Below, in pieces: positions 1 to 64,000 of a stretch of 64,000 bases of DNA (positions are counted from its first letter, which is position 1; each line of letters opens with the position of its first letter). Below the pieces are notes generated by a model. That model searched no databases. It saw nothing but the letters and a program-made list of their open reading frames with translations, and was not told the origin of the DNA. The stretch spans positions 28,915,749-28,979,748 of the forward strand of contig CM045735.1 of assembly GCA_024760905.1 (NCBI GenBank), written 5' to 3'. The stretch is from Plotosus lineatus. Its lineage: Eukaryota > Chordata > Actinopteri > Siluriformes > Plotosidae. The translations under genes were made by a program, and so were the position numbers.

Positions 1-271
1 ACACATTAAATGTTTATTGTGGCACTGCGGGCTAGGCCCACAAGCAGGATTTTAAAGAGCATTCCCTGCTTGACAGATCGGAGGTCCAAACTCAACTTTA
101 ACTTGATTCCTTAAAGGATCGGAGGTCCGCGTTTGAATTTTGAAAGGTGCATATGGCGCTTTTCATAAGAGGAGGTTGTTTTCATATCCCGGGGTTGAAA
201 ACTTAGGAAAATGTTTTTCGTAACTCGGAATTTTCGTACCCAGGGGGCTTCGTAAGTAGGGGGCCGACTGT
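1..271 (-). mobile_element. TA-flanked MITE (Tigger/pogo-type family M1), partial
   Basis: The right edge reads ggggggccgactg followed by TA. This is the inverted-repeat end also seen at 28311, 29266, 42082 and 42893. Internal sequence (for example the GGAATCAAG block, seen in reverse) matches the copies near 27.6 and 28.6 kb. The left part is cut by the window start. It sits inside the LINE at 272-1490, whose reading frame it interrupts. Confidence 0.8.
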
Positions 272-1490
272 ACTTAAAATCCTCCACCTTCCTTATCTCT
301 GCTCCCTGTAACCTCACCGTTCTTCTTGGGGCCTTGTCGTTCATACACATGTATTCTGTCTTACTGAGGCTAACCTTCATTCCTCTTCTTTCCAGGGCAT
401 ACCTCCACCTCTCTAGATTTTCCTCCAATTGTTCTCTGCTCTCACTACAGATCACAATGTCATCTGCAAACATCATAGAATCTTGCCTAACCTCATCTGT
501 TAGCCTGTCCCTCACCATAGCAAACAAGTAGGGCTCAGAGCTGACCCTTGATACAGTCCCACCTCCACCTTGAGCTCTTCTGTCACACCGACATCACACC
601 TCACCACTGTCTTACATCTCTCATACATGTCTTGCACCACTCTAACGTACTTCTCTGCCACTCCAGATTTTCTCATGCAATGCCACAGTTCCTCTCTCGG
701 CACCCTGTCATATGCTTTCTCCAGATCCACAAAGGCACAATGCAGCTCCCTCTGACCTTCTCTGTACTTCTCTATTAACATCCTCAAGGCAAACACTGCG
801 TCTGTGGTGCTCTTTCTTGGCATGAAACCAAACTGTTGTTCACAAATGCTGACCTCTGCCCTTAGTCTAGCTTCCACTATTCTTTCCCATAACTTCATCA
901 TATGGTTCATCAACTTTATCCCTCTGTAGTTGCCACAACTGTGCACGTCTCCCTTGTTCTTAAAAATGGGCACCATCACACTTCTATGTTCAAAATCTAC
1001 TGCTACCTCTCCTAGACACTTACATACCTCCACAGGTATGTCATCAGGACCAACTGCCTTTCCATTCTTCATTTTCTTCAATGCCCTTCTCAATTCACCC
1101 TTACTAATCTTTGCTACTTTCTGGTCAACGGTCACCTCTTCTACTCTTTTTTTCTCTCTCATTTTCCTCATTCATCAGCATTTCAAAGTTCTCTTTCCAT
1201 CTTTTCAGCACACTTCTGTCATCATTCAGTACATTTCCCACTCTGTCCTTAATCACTCTAACTTGCTGCACATCCTTCCCATCTCTATTTCCCTGCTGTG
1301 CCAACCTGTATAAATAGTTTTCTCTCTCTTTATTTTCCAATGAGTATACAAGTCATCATACGCCCTCTGTTTGGCCTTTGACACCGCTACCTTCGCCTTA
1401 CGCTGTGTCTGCCTGTACTCCTGTTTACTCTCTTCACTCCTCTCTATGTCTTCTTAGCTAACCTCTTCCTGTGTACACACTCCTTTATTC
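272..1490 (-). mobile_element. RTE-clade LINE fragment (reverse transcriptase part)
   Basis: Read on -, frames encode an RTE-type reverse transcriptase: [42 protein letters not shown] and the catalytic FADDIVI. The copy is 5' truncated near 1490 (no endonuclease), its frame is broken in several places, and it is disrupted at its 3' side by the MITE ending at 271. The 3' end of the LINE must lie beyond the MITE, outside the window. The clade assignment (Expander-like RTE of fish) is from memory. Confidence 0.85.
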
Positions 1491-1512
1491 AATTTATTTA
1501 AGCTGATTTCAT

Positions 1513-1536
1513 CTCTCTCTCTCTCTCTCTCTCTCC

Positions 1537-1577
<41 letters not shown>
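1513..1577. repeat. (TC)n(TG)n microsatellite
   Basis: A (TC)n run followed by a (TG)n run, ending about 20 bp before the acceptor of the first collagen exon. Confidence 0.95.
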
Positions 1578-1579
<2 letters not shown>

Positions 1580-1597
1580 CTGTTTGTGGGTATTTAG

Positions 1598-54578
<52,981 letters not shown>

Positions 54579-55184
54579 TGTGTGCTGGACATACGTATGT
54601 GTGTTCATTTCTTCGCAAAACTATAACAGGCTGAAGCTGCCCATGCCACAGCTGCTTTCGTATTCAGCCACTGATTGGACTGCAGAAACAGGAAGAAAGC
54701 GGTGTGAGCGGGGCTACTGGGAAATTTAGCACTAAAAGACTGTGGAAGAGAAATCCACCCTCCTCACCTCAGAAGTCATTTGAGAGAAGACTCAAAAAAT
54801 ATGACCCGGTTTACATAGGTACAGGACATCCAGACTAGGAAGATATTGCCACACTCATTTTTTCTTTATATCTTTCTATCTTCTCATTTAATCAATATAG
54901 AGTAAGTTATTGTAATGCCTTTCATTTAATCTCTCTAGAATATAATAAGTTATTGTAATGCTTTTATGAAAGAAAGTATGCTCTATTATAGAGAAGAAAT
55001 AAGAATTGGAAAAAATATATATGTATGTCTGATCTTTTATACAGTAACAGTATCAGTAATGCAGAAAGTGCAATAGGGAAGGAAACTGTTAATTAGATGT
55101 TAATTAAATATATGACAATTATTTTATGGAAGTTTGTACTATCAACAAACAAAAATGTGTGATTTTACATAGTATTAAACAGGA

Positions 55185-55248
<64 letters not shown>

Positions 55249-55784
55249 AAGAGAGAGAGAGAGAGAGCAAGAAAGACAAATAGTTTTCTTGACATTACAA
55301 TTATATACACCAGACACACCTCCTCACAAAAGAGTCACAATGGTTTAGTGGCATTTCTCAGGCAAAATGTGAGGAGGCCTGCAAAAGGGGTGTGTCTTAT
55401 TGGTAGTGTGGTTTGCTCACTGTGGGGTGTGTATACCTCTTACCATAACAGCTGGATATTTTTAAAAGCTTTCAAGAACGTTTTTATTTTTTTTTTTTTA
55501 AGTGAATTTTGGTGCTTCACAAGAGAAAAAAAGTAGCAGGTCATATTGTGAAATGTCTGCTGATATGCTGCACATTCAACATTCAAAAGCTGAAAACCTG
55601 TTTTGTAGCAAAAGCATAAATCATAATACTGTACCTTACTGTGGTGAATCCTCCATATGTTACTTCTCCTGCTGAATCTGTGCAACCCTTTCATTGAGTA
55701 GCATCTAAAAAAACAACATTCCAAATGTTAGGATTTTTTGTTGTTCTAAAGTGTGCTTGAATTATCTGATTCACCTTTAATAAA
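54579..55784 (+). other. Probable 3' UTR and flank of the collagen gene
   Basis: No further coding is visible. Candidate polyadenylation signals are ATTAAA at 55103-55108 and AATAAA at 55779-55784, and I cannot tell which is used. The stretch AAGTTATTGTAATGC occurs twice (near 54905 and 54951) as a small local duplication. A (GT)n(GA)n microsatellite lies at 55187-55275. Confidence 0.4.
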
Positions 55785-56246
55785 TAGCCTACAACCTCTT
55801 CAGCTTAATAGAACAACAATGTTTTCTGCCGACTGCACAATGACATTTATTTAAATAATGTTCTTCGTGTCTTTCGAAAGAACTGCCTGGTGCTTTTATT
55901 CCGATGGTAATGGTAATGTGAAAGTATGCAATCTTTAAAATACAAGATAAGAAGAATTTGCCTCATGTGACTTGTCACTTATGACCAGTATGGACACAAA
56001 AACTGCAAAGCAAGTCAAAGTGTCAGTATTTTCAGAATTCGGATTATAACCTCAATGACCCTAAAGAACACAGTCAAAAAGGGTCATACTATATTAACAA
56101 ATAAATACAGTATCATGTGACAAAACAGGAACAAAGAACAGGTAAGAAGAGTTTTCAGGCAGTTCTAATGAATTCATATTCTGTGCACTAGATTCTAAAC
56201 CTAACGGTGGAGAGAAAAGATGTTCCTGCATTATATGTTTGGGCAG
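55785..56246. other. Intergenic, nothing recognised
   Basis: AT-rich; no gene, RNA or repeat identified. Confidence 0.45.
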
Positions 56247-56545
56247 CATGGTGGTAAAGTGGTCAGCATGTCCATGTGACAGCAAGAAGTTCTTGAGTTT
56301 GAATCCATTTCTGTCTTGAGTTTGCATGTTCTCCATGTGCTTTGACGGGGTTTCCTCTGGGCATTCTAGTTTCCTCCTACAGTTGAAAGACATGCACAGT
56401 AGAATAATTGGCTATTCAAAATCGCTCCTTCGAATGAGTGGGAATTGTGTTGTCTGTGTTGGCCTGCGATGGTCTGGTAAACAGTTCAGGGTGTACCCTG
56501 CTTTTGCACATTTGACAGCTGAGATTAGCTTCGGCCTCCAAAAAA
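56247..56545 (+). mobile_element. SINE type A, diverged
   Basis: Head ggtggtaaagtggtcagcat, core gagtttgcatgttctccatg, and tail cagctgagattagcttcggc. Confidence 0.7.
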
Positions 56546-57644
56546 TAAACGAGTTACTGATACAGTATTCCCCAAATCCAAGATCCCTTGTATATAAGAA
56601 GCACTGAAAAAAGTCAACTTCTATTCGTTACAGAAGGACCATGCTGTGAGTGGTTCATGCTTTAGGTTGTTTGTTTGCCTCCAAACCTGTGATATCATAC
56701 CTGCACAGCAGAAAAATAATAACTCCCGATTTAAAGGCTACCCGCTTCCTCTCCCTTTATATAATAATGTGTATAATCACGCAAGCTTTTGTGTATACAG
56801 TGAATTCATTTTCAGCTAATTTAGCATAATTTAAATATTATTCATATGCTTGGAAAACAAAAAGTTTGTTTTTTTTTCTAAGCAGAACACAAGTCCAGGT
56901 GACGTAGAACTTAAAAGAATCTAGAGTATCGAGATGATGCATTATTATTTTTTTTATTTGTAAATTTAGGACTCCAAAGAAGGATATAATTATATTATTT
57001 TTGTTGTTAAACCAATACATAAAGTTTGATGTATTTTGTCATGTTGCTATAAGGTTTATCTAATTACCATTCCCATACTCTGTGGCAATTCTCATCTCCA
57101 ATCTTGGGAGCCCACTGTTCTACAGAGTTTGTAGTATTGCGTAGTGTAGAAGTGCATGCTGGGAGCATCACCTTCAGTAGATCCTCTTTAGTGCATCTCA
57201 GAACCCATTCCATTTTACAGTCAAATATTAGCTTTTCAAAGACTTTATAGCAGTATGTGAATTTCTGTGAAACTCCGTTACCTCTATCCTCTTTTCGTCT
57301 CATGTATGGGTCCAGTCTGTGATAGTTTTTGACCTTTGCATGTAAATAAGACTTATATTTGTCTTTTTCCACCTTGCCAAAACATTGTCTTTTCATCCTT
57401 TGTATGTCTTAGTTCTATGCTTATTCATCACAGTCTTACATGCTTGGTAAAATAGCTGGAACTATCTATTTTACATACCCAATAAAGATGTTGTTACCTG
57501 CTACTCTGTGTTCTGTAATTCGTGGTTAGTGTTATATTATATTATTTACATGGATAGCAATAAGTAGTGAAATGATTTAATGTACTTTTGTAATATTTTA
57601 AAATATGGTGTAAGCAGCAATGAAAGAATAGCAGAATGCTACAG
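56546..57644. other. Intergenic, nothing recognised
   Basis: A 110-codon frame on - (57064-57396) has no recognised domain, no splice or promoter support, and is left uncalled. Confidence 0.4.
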
Positions 57645-57745
57645 AATGAATGGGTGTTAACACATCTATCTCACAGGAAGATCTGGGCTTTTGAGCTTCG
57701 TGCCAGGCGTGGGTGTTTCTGTGTGCAGTTTGCATGTGGCATGCA
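57645..57745 (+). mobile_element. SINE type A head fragment
   Basis: ggtgttaacacatctatctc then gtgtttctgtgtgcagtttg; truncated after the core. Confidence 0.55.
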
Positions 57746-57856
57746 CATTAGCGAAATTGGACATTCAGGTTTCGAGTAGCTGAATTCTATGTTCATTTGG
57801 ATCACCTATCTTTTTAGTTGATCCAATTCACAAGGCCATGTTCCATTCAGTTCATG

Positions 57857-58447
57857 CAGTGCTTCTCAATTATTTTGCTTACTTAATGCAGTACTTATCT
57901 CAATTATGTGGCGCCCCCTCTAGGAAGAAAAAAACATTTCATGCCCCCACACCACCCCGCAAGTGACTATAAATAGTATTATTTGTCTATAAAATTATTA
58001 GCACACCTCATAACATTGTATCTTTATTAACATTAAAAACACAAAGAAAGAAATACAGTTCAACTTACAACAAATAAAAACGTCATTAAGTTTTTTAATC
58101 TGTAAAAGATTTAAAGTGCACCAATGTGCCTGAAATTAAAAGAATACATCGTTATTTAAACTCACTCAACTTACTTCTGTCTTAATATCTCCGTCTCTCT
58201 CCACCTTTCTCTTTGTTCCTGTTAGAAAAATTTCCGTGTTGTTTAAGGGATTGTTTACTGCACCATATATTGTTCGGTCGTGTGGAAAACTGCTACGCCA
58301 TAGCGCGACAATTAGAGCGTCACTGCCAACTAGTGGAGTGGAGGTGTACATGTAATTCTCATACACTATCCAGAAAGCATGTTCCCCAGGGTCATACGCG
58401 CCCACCCTGGCCTCATATCACGGCGCCCCACTATTTGTGAAGCACTG
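57857..58447 (-). mobile_element. Non-autonomous hAT element, family H1, reverse orientation
   Basis: Ends CAGTGCTTCTCAATTA and its inverted partner with gtgaagcactg. Internal sequence on - matches the element at 5460 (ggaacatgcttt, cactccactagttggcagtg). The flanks AGTTCATG and AGTTAAAG are a diverged 8-bp duplication (6 of 8). Confidence 0.85.
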
Positions 58448-58525
58448 AGTTAAAGTTAAGTGTTGTTTTGCAGTCTGCTAACTTGCATTAAAAGAGTGTA
58501 TTTTACTTTTGGCAAGTGTAATGTA

Positions 58526-59021
58526 CAGGGGGTGGACAAAATAATAGAAACACCTAACATTTTGGCATCATAATCTTTGAACATAATTTAAACAATCAAA
58601 ACTTGGCATATGTATTGATTCCTACAACTTGTGACGATGGCGGACTTGTGCTTTGCTGAGAACGTTTTTCCTTCTCTTTCGAAGGCTGTCATTACTTTTG
58701 AGACAGTACCTCCTGAAACACCAAACATTTCGGCAGTTTTTGTTTCAATAGCGCCGACCATACGAGCACCAACAATTTGGCCTCTTTTAAAATCTGAGAG
58801 GTCTGCCATTATGGGGTATGATTAATGTTTTCAATATCTGTTTAATGTTTTCAATATCTGAAAAAGGAAAAAAAAAAAACATTTATTTTACATCAACATT
58901 TCCAATAACCAAATTATTATACAAAAAATAATAACATATTGCAAGTTTTGATTGTTTAAATTATGTTCAAAGATTATGATGCCAAATTGTTAGGTGTGTC
59001 CATTATTTTGTCCACCCCCTG
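58526..59021 (-). mobile_element. Tc1-like element, internally deleted, long TIRs
   Basis: TA-flanked; the inverted arms are about 83 bp (left from CAGGGGGTGGACAAAATAAT) and almost identical. On -, 58809-58640 encodes the N-terminal helix-turn-helix of a Tc1 transposase (MADLSDFKRGQIVGARMVG … FGVSGGTVSKVMTAF), then runs into the opposite arm. Confidence 0.9.
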
Positions 59022-60097
<1,076 letters not shown>

Positions 60098-60529
60098 AAG
60101 TTATCATCTGAAAATTCCCCATTTATGCCTTGAGGGTTTTCTTTTGCTAATATGCACAGTCAATACCCTGAGAGTGTGCATTTAATAATGTTTTAGTTTT
60201 TATCACATACCGGTAACTAAAGCAAATCCTAGATATTGAATCTGTAGGCAGAAGGGAAACGTGCAGTACTATGGCAGAACCAACACCTGAGAACTCTGAT
60301 CGAGAGCACATAACATTAGCACATTTGTTAGCACTTGTTCTTTTCCCTTTGTGTATTAAAATTGAAAAACAAAAATCTTCATCTTAGATAGTTTAACATT
60401 ATTACCTGTGCTTAGTTCATAAGGATTTTTGTCTCTTAGCACATCTGTATTGTATATATATTTATATCTTCACTAAATATAATTGGCATTTTAGTAGTGC
60501 ATTTATATAATTGTTTGAATCCCAAGTTA

Positions 60530-61010
60530 TCAATACTTGGGGTAAAGAACCCTCCTAATCTTGCCATCAGCTTGGTTCTTATCTAACCATTTGTCACAAG
60601 GGAAGACAGTGGTCACCCCATTGGATGTGTTGGTAATCTCAACCCGGTTCAGTAGCCACCCAGGACTGATGCCTGAGTTATCATGCTCAATGCAGACTCT
60701 TAGCAGTTCACCCATATCCAGTAGTTCTACACTGAATCGGTCAGTACGGCCACGCTCAAATAGATTGCGACATTTCTGCTTCAGCTTGCGGCAGCCTGAG
60801 TCACCACTTGAACCGTAGACAGTAAGAAATACATTAGCATCTGTCCCCGCACCCTTTTCATCACCTGTGATCACGGTGATCTCGTACGTGACAGGTACAA
60901 ATTTGCGTGCCTTGCTGGCAAAGCTCTCAATAAACTTTGTGCACTCAAAAGTTTGGAAGTCATCACGCTTGGATGAGAGGGGGATGAGGGCATTGCAGCA
61001 AAAGATATAC
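60530..61010 (-). CDS. Terminal exon of a PLAT-domain (LOXHD1-like) protein
   Basis: On - the acceptor ttctcag is followed by 481 bp of open frame starting at phase 2 and ending in TGA. The 159 full codons contain a complete PLAT/LH2 beta-sandwich: VTYEITVITGDEKGAGTDAN near residue 42, FERGRTDRFSVE in the middle, then HDNSG and FPCDKWLDKNQADGKI near the end. The first residues (YIFCCN) resemble the closing strand of a preceding PLAT repeat, so the protein probably has tandem PLAT domains, as LOXHD1 does. PLAT domains mediate membrane or protein contacts. Earlier exons must lie to the right beyond 61010; none was recognised before the window edge. The gene converges on the collagen gene. LOXHD1 itself, a paralogue, or another multi-PLAT protein are all possible. 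Confidence 0.85.
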
Positions 61011-61487
61011 CTGAGAATGAGAGAAAATAGAAGGGAGGGAACAAAAAGGAGAGTTCCTTTATAAATTTTTACAATAGACCATTTACAAGCCAATATACAG
61101 ACCGTCATGAATAGCATATACAACAAAGCCGGGTGTTGTAAACAGGACAAGGTCGTATGCTTTTCTGATTAGTGGGTGTGAAAAAATGTCTGAAGAAAAC
61201 TATTTGGCCAGCTGCGTAACCAGTTCATTGTAAGGAACAGGATCAATAAAAGAAAAGGGGCAGAGCTAATTTCTTTTTGGCTAAAGAGATTAAAGAATCT
61301 TTACTAATGATCATATTCGTTGACATGTATACAAATAGCAGACAACACAAATGCAAGTACAGTTTCTTCTGATCATAAAGATTTAATAAGGTTGACATTA
61401 AGAAAAAACACAATGTGGACCCCGTAGGGCATTATATTGTAAAGTGGAAAAACACAAAAAAGTAGAAACTAGGAACACAGTTTGTGT

Positions 61488-61786
61488 TCATTCATTCATG
61501 TTCTGAACCACTGAATCCTAATTAGGGTCATGGGGAGGCTGGCACCCATCTCAGCCGACACTGGGCAATAGACAGCTTGCCGGGCCATCGCAGAGCAGAA
61601 ACACACTGACAGTTATGCAGCTACTGTTTACAAAAGTCAGTAATGATTCTTTTACATGAACCTCTCACCATACACAGTGAGAACCCAGTTAGCTGCACTG
61701 GGTGAACTGTGTTGTTGACAGGGGGGCTTGAACTCCCAACCTTGGGATCGGTAATCCAGCACCTTACCACTAGGCCACCACTGCTC
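61488..61786 (-). mobile_element. Chimeric SINE (type B head and middle, type A tail), most complete copy
   Basis: On -: head ggtggcctagtggtaaggtg with a ttcaagcccccctg B-box region, middle with cagctaactgggttctcac, junction at about 61597, then the type A tail (gtcggctgagatgggtgcc, cctaattaggattcagtgg, aatgaatgaa). Confidence 0.85.
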
Positions 61787-62066
61787 CAGTTTGTGTTTAA
61801 GTATAATTGTAACAATTTGCTCAAGTACAGATTTTAGAAATGACATAACATTCTTTGTTGGATTTATCAGGGTTAAGTTATTTAGAGTATTTGCTACGGA
61901 TATGTACATTTCCAGCAGGATGAACTCCACACAACAAACTCACACAGGATCGTTCACTACATACAAGGTAGGAAAATAAACTGTAAACAAATCAGCAGGA
62001 ATTCAATGTAAAGGGTTATTTCACAAACAAAGCTTTAAACAGAACCGAGAACAGTTATGAATGGGT

Positions 62067-62385
62067 TAGTATAAACGTCTCACCGCAAGCAGATCCTGGG
62101 TTTAATTCCAAGCCTTGGCATTTCTGTGTGGAGTTTTTATGTTCCCCCCGTGCTTGCATGGGTTTCCTCCGTATATTCCGGTTCCCTCCCACAATCAAAA
62201 AACATGCAGAATAGGTTAACTGATTGTTCCAAATCACTCATAAGTCTGAATGTTTTTGTAGGTGTTGACCCTGTGATGGCCTGGTGAGCTGCCCAGGGTG
62301 TACCCCACCCTTGCTCAGATTTGGCTAAGATGGTCGCCAAGCTCCCCACAACCCTAATTTGGATTAAGTGGTTCAGAAAATGACT
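62067..62385 (+). mobile_element. SINE type A copy
   Basis: cgtctcaccgcaagcagatc, core with tttctgtgtggagtttttat, then cagggtgtaccccacccttg and an aaaatga tail. Confidence 0.8.
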
Positions 62386-62399
62386 TGTATACAAAATTC

Positions 62400-62470
62400 C
62401 ATCATCTTCATAACTGCTTAATCCTAATTAGGATCATGGGGAGGCTGGTGCCCATCAGAATATTCTGGGC
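62400..62470 (-). mobile_element. SINE type A tail fragment
   Basis: Reverse tail only: cttaatcctaattaggatca, ggggaggctggtgcccatca. Confidence 0.7.
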
Positions 62471-63052
62471 ATGGGCAAAGTATGGTATGCGATGCAAATA
62501 GTGTATCGCTGTCTATCTATATTTGCAGATGAAAAGCTTTTAAACTCTCTTATTATATGCTTTACCTTTTCATAATCTGGATAATGTATAAACTGTATTT
62601 CTGTAACTTGTTTAGGCTGCAGATTAATCATGAAGCCCAGTAAAAGAAGGTTACTCAGTAAGGCATACAGTACCCCTGACTCATGGTAGGGGCGCTTGTG
62701 AGCCCACATACTCCTACAATCTTCTTCATTTGTAGTTCATATTGCCTTTACAATCTGACTAATCAAAATGGAAGATTACATTTCCAAGCTAAGAAAATTT
62801 GCAAATCTGGACTTTCAAAAAAACAAACAAACAAACAAAATACCCAAAGGTAATAACTACAGGAAGACTAAACCTCAAATGAAATATGCATCACATATTT
62901 GTGTAAAGAATGCTCATATGAGAAATAAAACACAACACAGTGTCTGTTGTCAATCAAATGATGAATGATATACTCTTTTGGGTTAATTGTATTTCTAAAT
63001 CTGACTGTAAAAGAGTCAGTGCCTTACCAATTGTCAACCTCAACACACATCA

Positions 63053-63056
<4 letters not shown>

Positions 63057-63144
<88 letters not shown>

Positions 63145-63232
63145 CATACATATACATGTACCACTGTATATTATATGTATATTTTATTTATATATATATA
63201 TATATAGATATATATATATATATATATATATA
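63057..63232. repeat. (TA)n microsatellite, interrupted
   Basis: TA runs 63057-63126 and 63189-63232; the second ends at the TA target of a Tc1 element. Confidence 0.93.
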
Positions 63233-64000
63233 CAGTGGGGCCAATAAGTATTGGGCAATGTAAAAATGTGCAAGTTCAGCCATTTAAAAAGAAAAGAGAG
63301 GTTTGTAATTTTCATCATAGGTACACATCAAGCTTGAGAGACAGAATGTAAAAAAAATCCAGGAAATCACATTGTATGATTTTTAAACAATTTATTTGTG
63401 AAAATGGGAGGCCAATATGTATTGGGCAGCTAGAAAACAAGCATTATTTCGGCCCCCACTCGTTAACAGTATGAATGGCACCTGTTAGAACTGATTAGAT
63501 GCATAAGCGACACCTTCAAACCCGCACACACCTTCAAACTGTCAGACTGCAGTCTTCACCATGACCAAGACCAGAGAGCTTCCCAAAGACACCAGAGATA
63601 AAATTGTTCAACCGCACAAAGCTGGGATGAGTCAAACTGCAATTGGTAAACAACTTTGTGAGAAAAGATCAACAGTTGGAAACATTATTAGAAAATGGAA
63701 GAAGTATGACATCACTGACAACCTCCCGAGGAGTGGTGCTTCATGCAAGATCTCACCTCGTGGGGTTCAAAAGATCCTGAGAACAGTGAGTAATCAGCCC
63801 AGAACTACACGGCAGGAACTGGTCAATGATTTGAAGGTGGCAGGAACCACCGTCACAAATGACAATAACTAACACACTACGTCGTTATGAGATGAAATCC
63901 TGCATTGCCCGAAAGGTTCCCCTACTAAACAAAAAACTTGTAAAGGCCCGTCTGAAGTATGCTAAAGACCATCTGGACGATCCAGAGGAGGATTGGAAGA
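63233..64000 (+). mobile_element. Tc1-like transposon, 5' part, cut by window end
   Basis: Starts cagtggggccaataagtatt right after TA. The 5' non-coding arm precedes a transposase frame at 63561. Confidence 0.88.
63561..64000 (+). pseudogene. Tc1-like transposase, N-terminal part, frameshifted
   Basis: [20 protein letters not shown], then [11 protein letters not shown] and [11 protein letters not shown] form the paired helix-turn-helix domains, followed by a GRPR-like linker ([13 protein letters not shown]). The frame breaks near 63865 and continues in another frame (LRRYEMKSCIARK … ARLKYAKDHLDDPEEDWK) to the window edge. The catalytic DDE part lies outside. Confidence 0.88.

Noticed and set aside
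57064..57396. 110-codon frame on - downstream of the PLAT gene
   Set aside because: No recognised domain, and it lies past the stop of the PLAT exon; no splice context supports it.

Overview
The window is nuclear DNA of a ray-finned (probably teleost) fish. It holds one real host gene in depth, the 3' part of a fibrillar-collagen gene on the + strand, plus the terminal exon of a second gene on the - strand. Everything else is intron or flank, heavily invaded by transposable elements of fish type: RTE-clade LINEs, DANA/V-SINE-like SINEs, hAT, Tc1/mariner and Tigger/pogo elements, a Ty3/gypsy remnant, and many (TA)n, (CA)n and (GA)n microsatellites. No prokaryotic features, CRISPR arrays or operons are present.

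Collagen gene (1598-54578, +): I read 33 exons. 27 exons encode uninterrupted or nearly uninterrupted Gly-X-Y repeats; all start on a Gly codon and are 54, 108, 45, 36, 57, 63 or 18 bp long. A helix/telopeptide junction exon, a telopeptide exon and four exons of the C-terminal fibrillar propeptide (COLFI) follow, ending in the canonical Cys-Phe-Leu-stop. About 553 residues of the triple helix lie in the window, and the N-terminal half lies upstream. The GKIT four-residue interruption and the COLFI sequence fit the type XXIV/XXVII subfamily, best COL27A1 (a fish col27a1 paralogue), judged from memory of the families.

Second gene (60530-61010, -): the last exon of a PLAT-domain protein of LOXHD1-like type, convergent with the collagen gene and about 6 kb beyond its stop codon.

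Repeat layout: 1-1490 has a MITE inserted in a - strand LINE. 4.1-16 kb has SINEs and two hAT elements with perfect 8-bp target duplications. 16-18.7 kb has Tigger and gypsy remnants. 19-26 kb has SINEs and LINE fragments. 26-35.5 kb is a 10-kb intron filled by TA-flanked MITEs, a near-full-length RTE LINE and a large fold-back element with nested insertions. 36-44 kb has more MITEs and SINEs. 44-54 kb has the COLFI exons, separated by an RTE LINE with an 18-bp target duplication and by a three-layer nest of elements. 54.6-64 kb is 3' flank with hAT, Tc1 and SINE copies.

The most interesting repeat biology is modular. A tRNA-headed SINE carries both the 5' and the 3' end of the resident RTE LINE, and heads and tails of different SINEs are swapped at a recurring junction. 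I found no evidence for a wholly new biological system.
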